Below, one piece after another: positions 41,142-42,821 of a stretch of DNA of 42,821 nucleotides. Each line of letters opens with the position of its first letter. Within the stretch, counting starts at the first letter, position 1. Under the pieces are notes generated by a model. It saw nothing but the letters and a program-made list of their open reading frames with translations, ran no database searches and was not told the DNA's origin. Origin of the DNA: Anaerolineales bacterium (GTDB taxonomy: Bacteria; Chloroflexota; Anaerolineae; Anaerolineales; Villigracilaceae). Both the position numbers and the translations under genes were made by a program. The DNA is taken from positions 1 through 42,821 of the forward strand of contig JABFSL010000066.1 of assembly GCA_013140605.1 (NCBI GenBank), given 5' to 3'.

Positions 41142-41270
41142 GCCCAACGGTTTGCGTTACCTGCGTGTGGGCGGGCTGGGAAAATGCCTGAGAGCAGGAA
41201 AAACCCGAAGCCAGAAAAATGCTTGTAAACCGCGCAGAATCCCACACGTCAGGTGCACGCTTTGTTGGGC
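41142..41270 (-). repeat. attC site 5 (type 1)
   Basis: GCCCAAC at 41142-41148 and GTTGGGC at 41264-41270, 129 bp; inner stem CCTGCGTGTGGG / CCCACACGTCAGG. Confidence 0.92.
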
Positions 41271-41277
41271 AGTTATG

Positions 41278-41685
41278 TTAATGTGAGAAGATAAATGGTA
41301 TTGCTTCAACAATGGCTATCAGAGGACTAAATATATCGAAACCGAAAAACACTAGCGCTTTAATACCCATATAAACTAAATATCCTGGAACAATTAAGTT
41401 TACGAGATTGTAGATCATGGTTGATGAATTTGGTTTGGGTAAATGCTGGGGCATGCCCTCCAATCGGAAAATTCGAATTATTAGTTGATAAGGCGCGTTG
41501 AAAATCATAGAAATTGTCCAGAGCCCCCAAAGGAGACCAACTGCGATAAAGTAGAGCCAAGGTCCAAATACAAACATAAACAGCATACTACCACCTAGAA
41601 AACCGAAAATAAAACGATTTGACCCAATAAGGCGGGTGGTCGCTTTTTTAAGTTCCTCATGTGGGTTTGCTTTAGTTGTTGTCAT
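41278..41685 (-). CDS. Cassette E: small multi-spanning membrane protein, 135 aa
   Basis: Hydrophobic segments at about 24-42, 43-63, 92-108 and 112-132, with a charged N-terminus (TKANPHEELKKATTRL). The loop EGMPQHLPKPN separates the two halves. No family recognised; the arrangement resembles small cassette-encoded membrane proteins. The start has only a weak GA-rich site. Confidence 0.7.
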   Translation of the reverse strand: MTTTKANPHEELKKATTRLIGSNRFIFGFLGGSMLFMFVFGPWLYFIAVGLLWGLWTISMIFNAPYQLIIRIFRLEGMPQHLPKPNSSTMIYNLVNLIVPGYLVYMGIKALVFFGFDIFSPLIAIVEAIPFIFSH

Positions 41686-41771
41686 CGTCTTTTCAGGACT
41701 CGCTTTTCGAAATTCATGGGATTGTTCTCTAAACGAGAACTTGGATTCTCAACTAGCTCTTGCAAGGAACT

Positions 41772-41901
41772 GCCCAACGGTTTGCGTTACCCGCGCTGGG
41801 GCGGGCGGCGGGACGCCGTCCGACTGGGAAAATGCTGAGGCGCAGAAAAGTGCTTGGAATCGCGCCAGAATCTCCAGCGTCGGGTGCACGCTTTGTTGGG
41901 C
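41772..41901 (-). repeat. attC site 6 (type 2)
   Basis: GCCCAAC at 41772-41778 and GTTGGGC at 41895-41901; nearly identical to attC 4 across its length. The inner stem tolerates one G-U pair (CTGGGG / CTCCAG). Confidence 0.92.
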
Positions 41902-41912
41902 ATTTTTTGCTG

Positions 41913-42668
41913 TTACCAGGCTCCTTGATAATTGCGAACCTGAACTCTCCATCCTTTATTTATATATCCTTTGCTCTCTCTGCTTTTAGGAATTTCAATG
42001 CTTTTCTCTTTACCAAAATCAATCAACAAAGTGCCTGCAACTTCTTTCAGCGATGCTTTGCAATATTCGGACGCAAACCTGTTGAGAAGAGAATCTTTTG
42101 TAACAAGAGTGCTTGCTGTATTTATAGCAGTTGCAAGAATAAAAACATCGTTGACAGTATTTTTGAAATTTTCTTTAGTATTATAGCGTGAAAGAAATTC
42201 GTGGAATAAATTCAAACCTAATTCAACCGTATTTTTATTTAGAGGCAAGCAGGTGATATTTTGATTTAGAAGAAATCCGAATCTGTCCATAATTATTTTT
42301 CTTTTTTCTTTTTCTAAAAATTGTATCGAAGCCGTAAAAACCTGCTTGGCTTTTAAGTTGATTGTTTCTGAGACAGCTAAATTCCCAAACTCAATCATGG
42401 CTGGATAATCATTCCCAAATTCCAAAATAATCTGGTCGGTACTACCTTTTGGAAACGGATGGTCACGTTTGGGAAAGCCCGAACTGCCTTCTGAAAGATG
42501 ATTTACCGCCTTCGGCATGGGAATATAATAATTGGCTTTTGTGCGTTCTAAGCCTTGCACCAATAAAAATTCTTTTGCTGTGACAGATGAAATGCTTTGT
42601 TGCATAACCTGTCCTTCGTAAGCGCCTTTGAAAGAATAAGAGATAATTTGAGTGTCAAGAAGATTCAT
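41913..42668 (-). CDS. Cassette F: PIN-domain nuclease-like protein, 251 aa
   Basis: PIN fold acidic residues can be placed: Asp5 in MNLLDTQIIS, Glu33 in SVTAKEFL, Asp174 in VNDVFILATA and Asp192 in LVTKDSLL. The spacing fits a PIN domain with a long insert between the first and second halves. The last 25 residues (IPKSRESKGYINKGW) form a basic tail. VapC toxins of this fold cut RNA, but no antitoxin gene is in the cassette, and it is longer than typical VapC (about 130 aa). It lies between attC 6 and attC 7. Confidence 0.78.
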   Translation of the reverse strand: MNLLDTQIISYSFKGAYEGQVMQQSISSVTAKEFLLVQGLERTKANYYIPMPKAVNHLSEGSSGFPKRDHPFPKGSTDQIILEFGNDYPAMIEFGNLAVSETINLKAKQVFTASIQFLEKEKRKIIMDRFGFLLNQNITCLPLNKNTVELGLNLFHEFLSRYNTKENFKNTVNDVFILATAINTASTLVTKDSLLNRFASEYCKASLKEVAGTLLIDFGKEKSIEIPKSRESKGYINKGWRVQVRNYQGAW

Positions 42669-42695
42669 GAAATACTTTTTTGACTATCGGGAAAT

Positions 42696-42821
42696 GCCCA
42701 ACGGTTTGCGTTACCTGCGTGTGGGTGGGCGTGGACAATGTTTGGGAGCAGGAAAAACCCGAAGCCAGAAAAATGCCTCTAAACCGCGCAGACTCCCACA
42801 CGTCAGGTGCACGCTTTGTTG
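42696..42821 (-). repeat. attC site 7 (type 1, cut by window edge)
   Basis: GCCCAAC at 42696-42702; the other core begins GTTG at 42818 and is cut off by the end of the window. Inner stem CCTGCGTGTGGG / CCCACACGTCAGG. Confidence 0.9.

Larger units (their letters stand above)
37418..42821 (-). mobile_element. Integron gene-cassette array (six cassettes, seven attC sites, runs off right edge)
   Basis: Seven near-regular copies of a roughly 130-bp sequence begin with RYYYAAC-type and end with GTTRRRY-type core sites (GCCCAAC/GCCTAAC ... GTTGGGC/GTTAGGC). Each separates one leftward gene. In leftward reading every gene is followed by an attC site, the normal cassette layout, so an attI site and integrase would lie to the right of 42821. 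Cassette crossovers fall at 37423/37424, 38258/38259, 39327/39328, 40243/40244, 41147/41148, 41777/41778 and 42701/42702. No integrase gene is present in the window, so this is either the distal part of a chromosomal integron or an integrase-less cluster (CALIN). Confidence 0.93.

Noticed and set aside
41091-41147. TTG start of cassette D inside attC 5
   Set aside because: The start would lie within the recombination site; the GTG at 41090 has a good AGGAG site.
41636-41989. 117-residue + strand ORF across attC 6
   Set aside because: It is antisense to cassettes E and F and crosses attC 6; no ribosome-binding site or recognisable domain.
37418-42821. CRISPR array suggested by regularly recurring repeats
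   Set aside because: The repeats are about 130 bp, are palindromic and are separated by 630-1070 bp units holding full genes; this is integron attC spacing, not CRISPR.

Overview
The window looks like chromosomal DNA of a Chloroflexota bacterium, most likely class Anaerolineae. This rests on an FMN-riboswitch-controlled RibXY-type riboflavin ABC transporter (a system predicted in Chloroflexi), small palindromic repeats scattered between and inside genes, and overall gene style. It is an inference; no marker gene was compared with a database.

Left part (1-5800). The left edge holds the end of an insertion sequence (first codons of a leftward transposase plus a terminal inverted repeat). Next come an AT-rich membrane protein and a trypsin-like protease, then small housekeeping-type genes: DinB-like, ABM monooxygenase and YwbE. 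An FMO-like flavoprotein is divergent from a SAM methyltransferase, followed by a lipoprotein and a 153-bp MITE whose ends match the insertion sequence.

Metabolic and regulatory part (5800-21950). A trimethylamine-dehydrogenase-family flavoprotein and an SDR/DUF2867 protein precede a cobalamin riboswitch. The riboswitch leads a btuF-btuC-(GNAT)-btuD uptake operon. An SGNH lipoprotein and a TSUP permease run leftward. A promoter and T-box leader then control a DinB-like gene and valS. After a small ferredoxin, an FMN riboswitch with a clear terminator leads a three-gene permease / NMT1-type binding protein / ATPase operon, interpreted as riboflavin uptake.

Glycan part (22731-37358). Genes on the + strand, often overlapping by 1-11 bases, encode a PAPS sulfotransferase, a GT87-like membrane glycosyltransferase, two GT2 glycosyltransferases, a WecA/TagO-like initiating transferase, a NeuA-like cytidylyltransferase, an LtaS/sulfatase-fold membrane enzyme, a 2-hydroxyacid dehydrogenase, an SDR, a DUF115 protein and an S1-type sulfatase lipoprotein. 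Together they suggest assembly and sulfate editing of a surface polysaccharide.

Right part (37418-42821, running off the window). This is an integron gene-cassette array: six complete attC sites and a seventh cut by the window edge, each about 130 bp, separating six single-gene cassettes that all read leftward. Cassette products are a zinc-ribbon/coiled-coil membrane protein, a CPBP intramembrane protease, an unknown helical protein, an N-terminally anchored unknown, a small membrane protein and a PIN-domain nuclease. No integrase lies in the window; an attI/integrase end would be to the right. Two attC subtypes alternate strictly along the array, and their stems show compensatory base changes. 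This array is the most notable accessory system here.
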